Shown here: positions 43,962 to 53,392 of the stretch, in pieces
Layout of the letters: each line of letters starts with the position of its first letter
Position numbering within the stretch: position 1 is the first letter of the stretch
Assembly (NCBI RefSeq): GCF_036567765.1
Contig: NZ_DATCTU010000091.1
Coordinates: 62,001 to 126,000, forward strand
Source of the DNA: Pseudobacteroides sp.
GTDB taxonomy: Bacteria; Bacillota; Clostridia; Acetivibrionales; DSM-2933
Length of the DNA: 64,000 nucleotides
Direction of reading: 5' to 3'
Translations under genes and position numbers: made by a program
The notes under the pieces: model-generated
What the model was told of the DNA's origin: nothing
Databases searched by the model: none
Seen by the model: the letters and a program-made list of their open reading frames with translations, nothing else

Positions 43962-45281
43962 ATGAAAAAGAAAATACTTCTCATACAGCCAACTCCATAT
44001 GATCCTCAGGGTAAGCTTATAAAAAAGAGCATATTGTACTTTGTAGGGCTTTCTCTGCCGCTGCTTGCGGCGTTGACACCGAAGGATTATGAGGTCGAGT
44101 TATGCTATGAGACCATTGAGGATGTTGATTTTGATACCGATGCATCATTAATAGGTATAAGCAGCATGGGACATGGAGTATTAAGAACCATAGACATTGC
44201 CAAAGAGTTTAAGAAAAGAGGAAAGACAGTAATTTTAGGCGGGTACATGGTTAGCCTAATGCCTGAGGAAGCTGCAAAGTACTGTGACAGTGTGGTTATC
44301 GGTGATGCAGAGGAAGCATGGAAGGAATTGCTGGAAGACTATAGAAGAGATGCTTTAAAAAAGGTCTATAAGAAACAGCTTCAAAACCTTTCAACTCCTT
44401 TACCCAGATATGACCTTATAGTAAAGAAGCGTATCGGGAATTTTCTGCCGGTTCAGGCAGGTAGGGGATGCCCAAACACTTGCAGCTTCTGCTCGGTTTT
44501 CTGCCTTTATAAAGGCAGTTACTTAAAGCGTGATATAGATGAAGTCATAAGGGATATAAAAGAGGTTAAGAGGCTTGGATTTAAAAGGTTTTTGCTGCTG
44601 GATGACAATATATTTTCAGACAGGAAATACGCCTTTAGTTTATGCAGAGAGATCAGGAAGCTTAATATGAAATGGATGACACAATGCTCTATTGACATTG
44701 CAAAGGATACAGAGCTACTGAAGATAATTTCAGAAAGCGGTTGCATGGCATTAAGCTTTGGGCTTGAGAGCATATCAAAGGAAAGCCTTCGGAGTATGAA
44801 CAAAGCCTGGGCTGATCCGGACAGTTACGGAAGCCAGATCAAAATAATACAAAGCTACGGCATAGACATTTCTACCGAGATGGTGGTTGGTGCGGAGGGA
44901 GATACGTTGGAGTCCATAAGTGCAACAGCAGACTTTATAACCGCCAATGGCATAATGGTACCCAGGTTTTATATCCTTACTCCTATTCCCGGAACTAAAT
45001 ATTACTATGATATGATGAAGGAAAACAGGATATATAAGCACGACATATATAGATACAACGGAACCGAGGCGGTCCATATTCCCAAAAACATGTCGCCGGA
45101 GGAGCTTACAGATGCTTACTGGAGCCTTTATAGAGAGGTTTTTTCATATGGCAGCATTATTAGACGAACCTTACTTAATACAAATTCTCTAAAAAGACCA
45201 TTTATGTGCATATTCTATTTTTTTGTCAACCTGTATTATAGAAGGCAGATATATCAAGGTATTACACCAAACATATTTTGA
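43962..45281 (+). CDS. Cobalamin-binding radical SAM protein 5
   Basis: A 439-aa member from a different subgroup: MKKKILLIQPTPYDPQGK start, GISSMGHGVLRTI and VILGGYMVSLMPEEA in the B12-binding domain, cluster motif CPNTCSFC, FLLLDDNIFSDRKY, and a C-terminal VHIPKNMSPEELTDAYW region like DUF4070-type proteins. It probably catalyses a chemically distinct step. Last gene of the operon; an AT-rich inverted repeat (45270-45299) follows. Confidence 0.85.
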   Translation: MKKKILLIQPTPYDPQGKLIKKSILYFVGLSLPLLAALTPKDYEVELCYETIEDVDFDTDASLIGISSMGHGVLRTIDIAKEFKKRGKTVILGGYMVSLMPEEAAKYCDSVVIGDAEEAWKELLEDYRRDALKKVYKKQLQNLSTPLPRYDLIVKKRIGNFLPVQAGRGCPNTCSFCSVFCLYKGSYLKRDIDEVIRDIKEVKRLGFKRFLLLDDNIFSDRKYAFSLCREIRKLNMKWMTQCSIDIAKDTELLKIISESGCMALSFGLESISKESLRSMNKAWADPDSYGSQIKIIQSYGIDISTEMVVGAEGDTLESISATADFITANGIMVPRFYILTPIPGTKYYYDMMKENRIYKHDIYRYNGTEAVHIPKNMSPEELTDAYWSLYREVFSYGSIIRRTLLNTNSLKRPFMCIFYFFVNLYYRRQIYQGITPNIF

Positions 45282-45418
45282 ATTAAAATTCAAAATGTTA
45301 AAATAGAAGATATCTATATAAATGCTATATTTTATTAAAGATTTCGTCTCGTTTACCGATATATGAAATGACTTTGTTTCACAATGTAGTTAACATAAAA
45401 AACGAGGCGGTATTATTT

Positions 45419-47548
45419 ATGAAAAAAATAAATAAAAAAATAACCGATAACAAGTCTTTGAGTTCTAAATCTCAAAAAGTATTGGAAATCTTGCGTTCTT
45501 TTAGTAATTTGATGGAAGACAATTGGATTACAAGAAAATTATTAAGAAATTCAAAGATAAAAGTCCGTCTTATGGTTTCTTTTATAGGCCTATCAATAAT
45601 TCCTCTCACACTGATTGGAATTTTCTCCTACTCTTTATCCAGTAAAACTATAGATTCAAAGATCAGAACATATTCCAAGCAATTATTAAGAGAAACAGGC
45701 ATAAAAACTGAGGACTTATTAGGAAAGTATAAAAGCTATGCCCTTGAATTATCACTTTCTGAAGATGTACAGAAGAAAATTGAACTTATCTTAAACGGAG
45801 ATAAGTATTCCAGTTTTCAAGCTTTGAGTGATCTCAATAGCACTATGATGGTAAAATTCTCAACACTTAAGGATGTGTCCTTTGCTACTATTATGCTGGA
45901 TAATGGAAAGTTTATTAACTATAAAGATGTAAATAGCCTCTATAATACTGAGGTTACAAACAAATTGAAAAAATTGGCAGATGATAATAGTGTTCAAGAT
46001 ATTATATGGTCTACTGAAACATTGGATTCGAAACACAATTTGATATGTGTAAAAAAAATTAAAGGGCTATCATGGAGCAAGAGTTCGGGGTATTTGGTAA
46101 TTGGAATAAGCAATGAAAATTTTCTTAACATATATAAAGACATATATATCGGAGATGGGTCAGAGCTCCTTGTAATGGATTCCAAAGGTAAAGTTATATC
46201 ATGTTCAAATACAGGACATCTTGGAAAGATATATGATGATAAAGGTCTGATAGGTAAAATTCTTGAAAATAAAGATGAGAATAATATTTTTGATTATAAC
46301 AACAATATGATTTCTTACAAAAAAATAACCGGCACAGATTGGTATTTGGTAGGTAAAATACCACTTAAATTTATAAATGCAGAACCGAATAGGATAAAGA
46401 ATTCATTAATTATTTTCATACTTGTGTGCCTTGGCCTATCGTTGTTTTTAGCTTATCTTATATCAGGAAGCATATCAAGACCTTTGGACAAGATGATTTA
46501 TATGATTAAAGAAGCAAAAAACGGAAATCTTGCTATTAGCATCAGAGATAATAGTAAGGATGAAATAGCAATTGTTACTGCAAATTTCAATGAAATGGCT
46601 TCAAACATCAGAAAACTTATAGAACAAGTCCATTTTTTAGCTGTAAACAACGTTTTAAAGAGTTCGCAATTAATTGCCGACTCATCTAAACAATCTCATG
46701 TTGTATCGGAACAAATAGCAAAGGCTATTCAGGAAGTGGCAAGCGGCTCGTCAAACCAGGTTGATGAGGTGTTTAACACTGTATCCAATATGAATATGCT
46801 TGACGAGAGTTTTAGCAAAGTTGAAGAAAATATGGTTTCTGTATTTAAAATGGTGTCCAATACCAAAGAATTGAGCCAATTTTCCTTAGAAACTGTCAAA
46901 CACTTAAATGATAAAGCATATGAAACATATACAGCTTCTAAAGATGTAATAGAAGACATTGTTGATTTAAATCACTATATGAGTCAAATAAAAAAGATTG
47001 TGGAGGCTATAGTTGGCATATCCAGCCAGACAAAATTGTTAGCTCTCAATGCATCTATTGAGGCAGCAAGGGCAGGTGCTTCAGGAAAGGGATTTGCAGT
47101 AGTTGCAGGTGAAGTAAAGAAGCTGGCACAAAAATCCGAAGAAGCATCCATTTCAATAAATAATATTATCACTAACATTCAACAGAAAACTCAGCATACA
47201 GTTGATGTTGCATACAAGGCAAACAACATTCTAGATGAACAGATGGAAGTAGTTAAGGAAACAGACAGTTCTTTCCGCAAGATATATGAAGCCATGCTTA
47301 GCATATCTCAATGTGTTGAGAATGTGTCTCAATCCTTAAATAAGGCTATTAACTCAAAGGATAAGGCTGCCAACTCCATAGAAAGCATATCTTCACTTGC
47401 CAATCAGGCTGCTGTTTCAGCAGAGGAAGTTGCTGCAAGTACCCAGGAACAAATAGCTAGTTCGGAAGAGCTGGCACACTTCTCTGAAGAGTTAAACAAT
47501 ATGGCTCATAAGCTTGAAGAAGCTGTCGGCAAATTCATACTCAAATAG
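45419..47548 (+). CDS. Methyl-accepting chemotaxis protein with extracellular Cache-type sensor
   Basis: A 709-aa chemoreceptor. ATG at 45419 follows gaggcgg. There is an amphipathic N-terminal segment, a first transmembrane helix ([20 protein letters not shown]), a 280-residue extracellular Cache-like domain with [14 protein letters not shown] before the second helix ([20 protein letters not shown]), then HAMP ([20 protein letters not shown]) and the signalling domain tip [17 protein letters not shown]. It is followed 43 nt later by a solute-binding lipoprotein, which may present ligand to it. Confidence 0.9.
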   Translation: MKKINKKITDNKSLSSKSQKVLEILRSFSNLMEDNWITRKLLRNSKIKVRLMVSFIGLSIIPLTLIGIFSYSLSSKTIDSKIRTYSKQLLRETGIKTEDLLGKYKSYALELSLSEDVQKKIELILNGDKYSSFQALSDLNSTMMVKFSTLKDVSFATIMLDNGKFINYKDVNSLYNTEVTNKLKKLADDNSVQDIIWSTETLDSKHNLICVKKIKGLSWSKSSGYLVIGISNENFLNIYKDIYIGDGSELLVMDSKGKVISCSNTGHLGKIYDDKGLIGKILENKDENNIFDYNNNMISYKKITGTDWYLVGKIPLKFINAEPNRIKNSLIIFILVCLGLSLFLAYLISGSISRPLDKMIYMIKEAKNGNLAISIRDNSKDEIAIVTANFNEMASNIRKLIEQVHFLAVNNVLKSSQLIADSSKQSHVVSEQIAKAIQEVASGSSNQVDEVFNTVSNMNMLDESFSKVEENMVSVFKMVSNTKELSQFSLETVKHLNDKAYETYTASKDVIEDIVDLNHYMSQIKKIVEAIVGISSQTKLLALNASIEAARAGASGKGFAVVAGEVKKLAQKSEEASISINNIITNIQQKTQHTVDVAYKANNILDEQMEVVKETDSSFRKIYEAMLSISQCVENVSQSLNKAINSKDKAANSIESISSLANQAAVSAEEVAASTQEQIASSEELAHFSEELNNMAHKLEEAVGKFILK

Positions 47549-47591
47549 TTGTTAATATAGTTATACAAACCCAAAATCAGGAGGAGAAACC

Positions 47592-49199
47592 ATGAAAAGG
47601 ATTTTTTTCAAAGCACTTGGTTTTGTTTTACTTGTAATGCTTTTAGGTTCAACTATTGGATGCAGTTCAGGCGGAATAGAAGAAGGCGATAAAGTTGGAA
47701 AAGCCAATAATGGAGAATTGTCCCAGCAAAGTGATTTAAAAAATAACGGACCACAAGTTGAGCTAAAGGTTGCTGTTTTTGACAGGGGGACTGCAGGTTA
47801 TGTTGCAGAGAATAATTTCCAAACCAGATGGATTCAGGAGAAGTTCGGTAATCCCAATAATATAAAAGTAACATTTGTGCCCATACCCAGGTCTCAGGAA
47901 GTTGACAAGCTTAAGGTGCTTATGGCTTCAAACCAGGCTCCTGATATATGTTTTACTTACAATGGCGATGTAGTTGTGGACTTCGCTAAAAATGGAGGAC
48001 TCACAGATTTGACAGAGCTTGTTGATAAGAATGCACCTAACTTAAAGAAATTCCTTGGTGGAGATTTACTTAACTTCGGAAGGTGGGACAATGTACAATA
48101 TGCTGTCCCAGCAAAGAGAGTAATGGTAGCGGCTGAATCAACTTTTATAAGAAAAGACTGGCTGGACAAGCTTGGCTTACCTGTACCGAAAACGACGCAG
48201 GACTTCTATAATACAATGAAGGCCTTTAAGGAAAAAGATCCAGGTAAACTCGGGGGCAAAGTGATACCATTTACATTTGCCGTAGATCCCAACAATATTT
48301 TCTGGGGAGTGCATCCTTTAGTAGATTCATTTAAGGAAAAAATATCGGATGAAGATACTTTCAGTTTGCCCAACTGGGTGGTGCCCGGATTTAAGGAAGG
48401 CATGAGATTTTTAAATAAAATGAATAATGAAGGACTTATAGATCCAAAGTTTGCAATAGATAATGGAAAACAGAATGATGACAATATAACACAAGGTTTG
48501 GCAGGTGCATTTATACATACTTTCGATTTGGCCTACAGGTCAGGAAATTTATCAGATAAACTTAAAACTGTTGCTCCCGATGGTCAGTATGTTCCCATTG
48601 ATCCCTTTGTAAATAAAGAAGGCAAACACTTGAAAATGAAATTTAATCCTAACGGCTTATTTATAATAGTTCCAAAAACAAGCCAAAGAGCTGTTGAAGC
48701 GATAAAATATCTTGAGTGGATGTCTGATCCTGAAGTATTATTCTATTTGCAAAATGGAGAAAAGGGAACCCACTATCTGGATGAGAAGGATGGAATACCT
48801 GTAAACGTAGTTCCAAACGACAAGCTTGCAGATGATAAAAAAGCAAACTTTATAGATTTGTCGATTATTGTTAATGGCAAGGAATTCGGAAGTGAAGAAA
48901 GGAACGTGGAAGCTGCTTCCTATGGTTATCCGGGATATGAAGAGCTTTATAAACAAGCTTATAGTGCTGCAATGAATGATGCAACGTTTCTGCCTCATCT
49001 GGACAGGGCAATAGAATCAAAAGCCAAATACAGCAAAGTGTTGGCGGAAAAGGATGTAGAAATATTCATAAAATCCATAACATGTAAACCAAGCGAATTT
49101 GACCAAACTTATGATTCCCTTGTAAGCCAGTACTTAAAAGCAGGAGGACAGGAAGTAATTGATGAAACAAGGGCTGCATATAAGGCGATGAAGAAATAA
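47592..49199 (+). CDS. Family 1 extracellular solute-binding lipoprotein
   Basis: A 535-aa lipoprotein: signal MKRIFFKALGFVLLVMLLGS with lipobox TIGCSS, then the binding-protein body (KVTFVPIPRSQEVDKLKVLM, APDICFTYNGD, VPAKRVMVAAESTFIRKDWL, AIKYLEWMSDPEV). Similar to oligosaccharide or LplA-type binding proteins. No ABC permease genes follow, which is unusual; it sits right after an MCP and ends at a terminator, so it may serve in sensing sugars from cellulose breakdown. ATG follows aggagg. Confidence 0.85.
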   Translation: MKRIFFKALGFVLLVMLLGSTIGCSSGGIEEGDKVGKANNGELSQQSDLKNNGPQVELKVAVFDRGTAGYVAENNFQTRWIQEKFGNPNNIKVTFVPIPRSQEVDKLKVLMASNQAPDICFTYNGDVVVDFAKNGGLTDLTELVDKNAPNLKKFLGGDLLNFGRWDNVQYAVPAKRVMVAAESTFIRKDWLDKLGLPVPKTTQDFYNTMKAFKEKDPGKLGGKVIPFTFAVDPNNIFWGVHPLVDSFKEKISDEDTFSLPNWVVPGFKEGMRFLNKMNNEGLIDPKFAIDNGKQNDDNITQGLAGAFIHTFDLAYRSGNLSDKLKTVAPDGQYVPIDPFVNKEGKHLKMKFNPNGLFIIVPKTSQRAVEAIKYLEWMSDPEVLFYLQNGEKGTHYLDEKDGIPVNVVPNDKLADDKKANFIDLSIIVNGKEFGSEERNVEAASYGYPGYEELYKQAYSAAMNDATFLPHLDRAIESKAKYSKVLAEKDVEIFIKSITCKPSEFDQTYDSLVSQYLKAGGQEVIDETRAAYKAMKK

Positions 49200-49225
49200 T
49201 AAAGCTAATTTCAAATATAAAACGA

Positions 49226-49266
49226 TCTCCTCTTTGGTTTCAAGACTTAAGAGGAGACTTTTTTGT
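49226..49266 (+). terminator. Terminator of the MCP/solute-binding-protein unit
   Basis: TCTCCTCTT (49226-49234) pairs perfectly with AAGAGGAGA (49249-49257), followed by CTTTTTTGT. Confidence 0.85.
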
Positions 49267-49296
49267 GTCTGGAAAATTGTGGTGTGTTCTACACTG
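49266..49296 (+). repeat. Partial copy of the dispersed repeat (hairpin A only)
   Basis: TGTCTGGAAAATTGTGGTGT then TCTACACTGC, corresponding to the first hairpin of the repeat at 3631. Hairpin B is missing. It directly follows a terminator T-run, as do the copies in the leader cassettes. Confidence 0.5.
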
Positions 49297-49389
49297 CAAA
49301 TAAATGATAAAATTGTATTGATATATAAAAAGTGATCAAACTAATACATTTGTCTTTGTGTATGTTATATTTGGTTTGGAGGGGTACAT

Positions 49390-50607
49390 ATGAAAAGAAA
49401 AGCTCTTTTGATGATTTTTGTGTTGTTGTGTAATTTGATTACACAGTATTCAACTGTTGAGGCAGAAGGAGCACCTGGAACTGTAGCAGGTGATGTTCAT
49501 TATGGCTATGCAACATACTACGGAGGAGGCTATGAGGGTGGATGTGCCATGCTCGATCCAGTTTCCAAGGATTATTTTGTTACAGCACTTAATATCTTTG
49601 ACTACAACACTGCCCAGATGAGCGGGGCATACCTTGAAGTTACAGGGCCTCTGGGAAAAATCAATGTTCTGGTTACTGACCTCTTACCTGAGGGGCAAAA
49701 AGGTGATCTGGACCTTAATATCGATGCATTTCCCCATGTAGCCAACCCTATAGACGGAAAGGTGCCTGTATCCTGGAGGATAATACCCCTAAATACCGAT
49801 GGCCCGGTGCAATACAAGTATAAGGAAGGAAGTTCACAATACTGGATGGGTGTTCAGGTAAGAAACCACAGATACCCCATTAACAAGCTTGAGTATATGG
49901 ATCAAAGCGGTAAATTTATTGAGCTTCCCCGCAAAAATTATAATTATTTCGAAAGTACGCAGATGGGACCAGGCCCGTATACCTTTAGGGTAACAGATAT
50001 CTATGGACAGGAAATAATCGATAAAAATATACCCTTTACAGGCAGTGAGACAACAGTATCCGGCACCAATCAGTTTCCGATCAGGAACAATACAACAACG
50101 GTGACACCAACACCAACTCCTTCGCCAACTCCATCAATAGTGAACAAATTTTTTATCTCAGGAGCTATAAAGCCGGATGTTGATGTTAAAAATGATGCTC
50201 TTAACAAAGGATTTACAGTGAGAATATCAGGGACTCAGTTTTCAGCAAATACGGACAGCAATGGAAATTTCAAAATTGATGGCATACCTGAAGGTACCAA
50301 CAGTGAACTTATAATAACCAAACCTTCGTTCCTGACGAGAGATTTAAGCTTAGGCAGGATCAATTCAAATATTACCGTAAAAAGCCCTATAGATATGTGG
50401 GTGGGGGATGTTGAGGTCAATAATATCCAGGATGGTGCCATAAATATGTTGGATGTTATTGAAGTCGCAAAGGCATATAACGAAACCCAAAACGATCAGA
50501 ATTACAGCCAAAAGGTAGACCTTAACCAGGACGGCAAAATCAATATTGCTGATGTCATCTTAATAGCAAAGCATTTCGGCAAAACTTCAAAAGATTATGG
50601 GATTTAA
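49390..50607 (+). CDS. Secreted expansin-like protein with dockerin
   Basis: A 405-aa exported protein (signal MKRKALLMIFVLLCNLITQY). Residues 28-120 form an expansin D1-like double-psi barrel (GYATYYGGGYEGGCAML, VTDLLPEGQKGDLDLN, with the Asp typical of EXLX1), then an expansin D2-like cellulose-binding domain (about 125-220). A TPTPTPSPTPS linker and a carboxypeptidase-regulatory/Cna-B-like domain (KFFISGAIKPD...TDSNGNFKIDGIPEG) follow. The C-terminus is a type I dockerin with DGAINMLDVIEVAKAY and DLNQDGKINIADVILIAKHF; the first Ca-binding loop is degenerate. It loosens cellulose non-hydrolytically and would dock on a cellulosome. Confidence 0.9.
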   Translation: MKRKALLMIFVLLCNLITQYSTVEAEGAPGTVAGDVHYGYATYYGGGYEGGCAMLDPVSKDYFVTALNIFDYNTAQMSGAYLEVTGPLGKINVLVTDLLPEGQKGDLDLNIDAFPHVANPIDGKVPVSWRIIPLNTDGPVQYKYKEGSSQYWMGVQVRNHRYPINKLEYMDQSGKFIELPRKNYNYFESTQMGPGPYTFRVTDIYGQEIIDKNIPFTGSETTVSGTNQFPIRNNTTTVTPTPTPSPTPSIVNKFFISGAIKPDVDVKNDALNKGFTVRISGTQFSANTDSNGNFKIDGIPEGTNSELIITKPSFLTRDLSLGRINSNITVKSPIDMWVGDVEVNNIQDGAINMLDVIEVAKAYNETQNDQNYSQKVDLNQDGKINIADVILIAKHFGKTSKDYGI

Positions 50608-50766
50608 CAAATTAATGGAAAACATTTATGGTTAAGAATCACACAAATTGAGTAAAATTCCTCAAGTATTTATTTTAAAACTACATAAAATATCATTGTG
50701 AAAGTATTTTACTTTTACAATGTATTTATTCAGATGATTTAATTAAAAATCGGAGGAGGAGTTAAT

Positions 50767-50943
50767 ATGGCAAGCTGTCAGAAAATACTTTGTTCTGTAG
50801 GAAGCTGTATCTTTAATGAATACAAGGAAAACCTTTGTACATTAGATGCAATTCAGGTTAGTGCTGCTGCAAAGTCAGACAGCGGTGCACCTTATGATGA
50901 AACATTGTGTGCAAGCTATAAAACTCACGACAAGAAGAAATAG
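50767..50943 (+). CDS. DUF1540 family cysteine-rich protein
   Basis: A 58-aa protein with five Cys in DUF1540 spacing: C4, C9, C14 (CSVGSCIFNEYKENLC), C24 and C48 (ETLCASYK). Metal binding is likely but function is unknown; members are common in sporulating Firmicutes. ATG at 50767 follows cggaggagg. Clear terminator at 50958. It is not a SCIFF precursor: the cysteine spacing differs and no maturase is adjacent. Confidence 0.85.
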   Translation: MASCQKILCSVGSCIFNEYKENLCTLDAIQVSAAAKSDSGAPYDETLCASYKTHDKKK

Positions 50944-50957
50944 TAATTAAAGTAGTT

Positions 50958-50997
50958 AGAGCCTGATCCCATGTTTAAGCAGGGGTCAGGCTCTTAA
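50958..50997 (+). terminator. Terminator after the DUF1540 gene
   Basis: AGAGCCTGATCCC (50958-50970) pairs with GGGGTCAGGCTCT (50982-50994), one G-T pair, followed by TAATATTT. Very stable. Confidence 0.8.
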
Positions 50998-51055
50998 TAT
51001 TTGGAAAGCGATAATATTTTCTTAATAATATCATAGATTTTTATTAAGAGGAGTT

Positions 51056-51160
51056 TTATTTATTTGGATATTTACCTTTGGTTTCTTTATGGACTTTAAT
51101 AATTATATCCGAAAGATGCCTGATAAACCTTTTTAAAGCTTGTTTTTGAACAGTATTCAT
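51056..51160 (-). CDS. Small basic peptide (34 aa)
   Basis: On the minus strand ATG at 51160 is preceded by aaaaaggaat at fair spacing and encodes MNTVQKQALKRFIRHLSDII and IKVHKETKGKYPNK. It looks like an amphipathic basic helix. It lies alone in the 330-nt gap before the serine recombinase gene. Not recognised. Confidence 0.35.
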   Translation of the reverse strand: MNTVQKQALKRFIRHLSDIIIKVHKETKGKYPNK

Positions 51161-51274
51161 GATTATATATTCCTTTTTAATAACCGTCACTTAAGTATAT
51201 TAAAATATATGAATGTCCAATGACCGGATATTATTATAAGATCCGCAGCAGATTCAAAAGAAAGGCAGGGTATT

Positions 51275-52753
51275 ATGAAATCAGAAACAAAACAGTCAGC
51301 GGCTTTATATGTACGTGTCAGTACAGAGGAGCAGGCAAAAGAGGGATACTCAATACAGGCACAAACTGAAGTCTTGACTCAATACTGTAAACTCTATAAC
51401 ATAGAAATTTTTAAGGCATATAGAGACTTGGGTATATCCGGAAAAACTATAGGAGAGAGACCCGGCTTGGCTGAGCTTTTGGATGATACAGATAAGGGTT
51501 GCTTTAATTTTGTCATTGTGTGGAAGATTAGCAGGCTTTCCAGAAGCTTGAAGGACCTGATGATATTAGTTGACAGATTTGAAAGTAAGGGTATTTCATT
51601 TATAAGCTATTCTGAAAAGTTTGATACATCAACGCCAGTGGGTAGGATGACTCTCCAGATATTGGGAAGTATTGCGGAATTTGAGCGGAATACTATTATC
51701 GAAAATGTCAGGCTTGGATTGAGACAAAGGGCTAAGGAAGGTAAATGGACAGGGAATCATGTCTTAGGATATGACAATATTGATAAGAAAATTATAATTA
51801 ATGAGAGTGAAGCTGAATTGGTAAAGCAGATTTACAAAATGTATATTGAAGAGAATATGGGTTTCAGAAAAATCGCAGACACATTGAACAAGGAAGGTTA
51901 CCAAACAAAACGAAAGGGGCTTTTTGGCCATGATTATATAAGAAGAATACTTACCAATCCAGTATATAAGGGCCTTGTGAGGCACCAGCTAAGATGTGGA
52001 AACGAATATTACGAGGTGAGAGGAATCCATGAGCCCATTATTTCTGAAGAAATTTTTAGTCATGCTCAAGAAAAAGTAAAAAATCGCATAAGGATAAGGT
52101 CAAATGCAAATAAGGTACATATTTTAGCAGGATTACTAAAGTGCAGAAAGTGCGGGTCCAATATGATAGGAAGCCTCAGTAAGACTCATGGCAGGGAATA
52201 CAGGTATTACAAATGTGGCAAATATCATAGGCAGGGAACTGCTGCATGTACTTCCAATTTAATAAATGCAGAGCAGATAGAAGGAGAAATTTTTAAAAGG
52301 GTGGGGGAAATAGTAAGAAACCCAATGATTGTAAATATGGCAGTAAAGGAAATTGAAAGAAGGGCTGGTGATGACACTCAAATCAATAATAAAGCATTAG
52401 AGAAGATCAATATTGAGCTGGGCAGGTTGGTGAGTTTAAAAAATAAATACTTTAAGCTTTTTGAAAATGATAAAATTAATCCGGTACTATTTACCCATAG
52501 AATTGAAGAAATACAAATCCAGATGGAAAGATTAAGCAGTAGGAAAATTGAACTGGAGGATGCAAGTGATGATTGGATACCAGCTATTTCAAGGGAAGAA
52601 ATAGAAGAATATCTAAAATCCTTTGACAGAATTATTGGATATATTTCATGGGAAGACAAAAAGGAATTTTTGCAGTATCTAATAAAGTCAATAAAGCTGG
52701 ACGAAGAAAAAAAAATTGATAGCATTGAGTTGCAATTTCCACTTCATGGATAA
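51275..52753 (+). CDS. Large serine recombinase
   Basis: A 492-aa site-specific recombinase: resolvase domain with nucleophile S16 in YVRVSTEEQAKEGYS and the catalytic Arg in KISRLSRSLKDL, then the Recombinase domain (GHDYIRRILTNPVYKGLVRH), a zinc ribbon (CRKCGSNM ... CGKYHRQGTAACTS) and a coiled-coil (INIELGRLVSLKNKYFKLFE). Such enzymes integrate phages, transposons or sporulation-excised elements. No other mobile genes lie nearby, so it is either a solitary remnant or acts on sites outside the window. ATG follows aaaggcaggg. Confidence 0.9.
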   Translation: MKSETKQSAALYVRVSTEEQAKEGYSIQAQTEVLTQYCKLYNIEIFKAYRDLGISGKTIGERPGLAELLDDTDKGCFNFVIVWKISRLSRSLKDLMILVDRFESKGISFISYSEKFDTSTPVGRMTLQILGSIAEFERNTIIENVRLGLRQRAKEGKWTGNHVLGYDNIDKKIIINESEAELVKQIYKMYIEENMGFRKIADTLNKEGYQTKRKGLFGHDYIRRILTNPVYKGLVRHQLRCGNEYYEVRGIHEPIISEEIFSHAQEKVKNRIRIRSNANKVHILAGLLKCRKCGSNMIGSLSKTHGREYRYYKCGKYHRQGTAACTSNLINAEQIEGEIFKRVGEIVRNPMIVNMAVKEIERRAGDDTQINNKALEKINIELGRLVSLKNKYFKLFENDKINPVLFTHRIEEIQIQMERLSSRKIELEDASDDWIPAISREEIEEYLKSFDRIIGYISWEDKKEFLQYLIKSIKLDEEKKIDSIELQFPLHG

Positions 52754-52758
52754 TACCT

Positions 52759-52798
52759 AAAGCCTGTCCTTTCAAATATGCAAAGAACAGGCTTTTTT
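52759..52798 (+). terminator. Terminator after the serine recombinase
   Basis: AAAGCCTGT-CCTTT (from 52759) pairs with AAAG-ACAGGCTTT (to 52795), followed by TTT. It also separates the convergent MscS genes. Confidence 0.8.
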
Positions 52799-52819
52799 AA
52801 CTGGCAGTAATGTCAAGCA

Positions 52820-53344
52820 TTATTTTGAAGCATTTACAAAAATAATGCTGCTATATATACCGCTGTTTGGCATAACTACTCTTTTATTGTCATCGGTTTC
52901 AAGGATAGTGAAGAGAACCTGAATCTCTTTTACCTTGCCCGCCAAGTCCTGAGATTTAACCCGGTCTCCAACATTAAAAGGCCTGAATATCAGTATAAGC
53001 ACCCCTGCTGCAAAATTTGCCAAAGTACCTTGGAATGCAAGCCCGATAGCCAAACCTGCCGCTCCAAATAATGCAATAAAGGAAGTCATTTCTATTCCTA
53101 TTAACGATAAAACCGATATTGCCAGCAGCAGTTTTAATGAAATGCCTAGAAGCGAAGAAAGGAACGAAACTAATGTATCATCATTGTATGCTTTTTTAAG
53201 CAATTTTTTTGCTGCATTTACTAATATTTTAATGAGATATAATCCCACAATTAATACAGCAGCCCCAAATAAAATCTTACTTCCGATAGAAACAATCAAA
53301 CTGAATATAAAATCGGAATTCAAATACTTATCTAAAAAGTTCAT
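52820..53344 (-). CDS. Short MscS-type mechanosensitive channel, copy A
   Basis: A 174-aa MscS homologue: two N-terminal helices, the pore-lining TM3 region FGAAGLAIGLAFQGTLANFA, and the beta domain with FNVGDRVKSQDLAGKVKEIQ and RVVMPNSGIYSS. It ends right after the beta domain, whereas typical MscS (about 280 aa) has an alpha-beta cage domain of about 100 residues more. The ATG at 53344 follows aaaaggag. A paralogue with the same shortening precedes it by 48 nt in the same operon. Confidence 0.85.
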   Translation of the reverse strand: MNFLDKYLNSDFIFSLIVSIGSKILFGAAVLIVGLYLIKILVNAAKKLLKKAYNDDTLVSFLSSLLGISLKLLLAISVLSLIGIEMTSFIALFGAAGLAIGLAFQGTLANFAAGVLILIFRPFNVGDRVKSQDLAGKVKEIQVLFTILETDDNKRVVMPNSGIYSSIIFVNASK

Positions 53345-53392
53345 ATAACTTCTCCTTTTAAATACAAATTGTTCTTGTTAATAGGTGGTTTG

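Noticed and set aside
36517..45281. A RiPP gene cluster
   Set aside because: No short precursor-like ORF with a good ribosome site and no RRE-type or peptidase gene was found in or beside the operon.
50767..50943. SCIFF/ranthipeptide precursor
   Set aside because: It is cysteine-rich, but the spacing fits DUF1540 and no maturase gene is adjacent.
51275..52753. Prophage or integrative element
   Set aside because: No structural, transfer or cargo genes and no visible direct repeats surround the recombinase.
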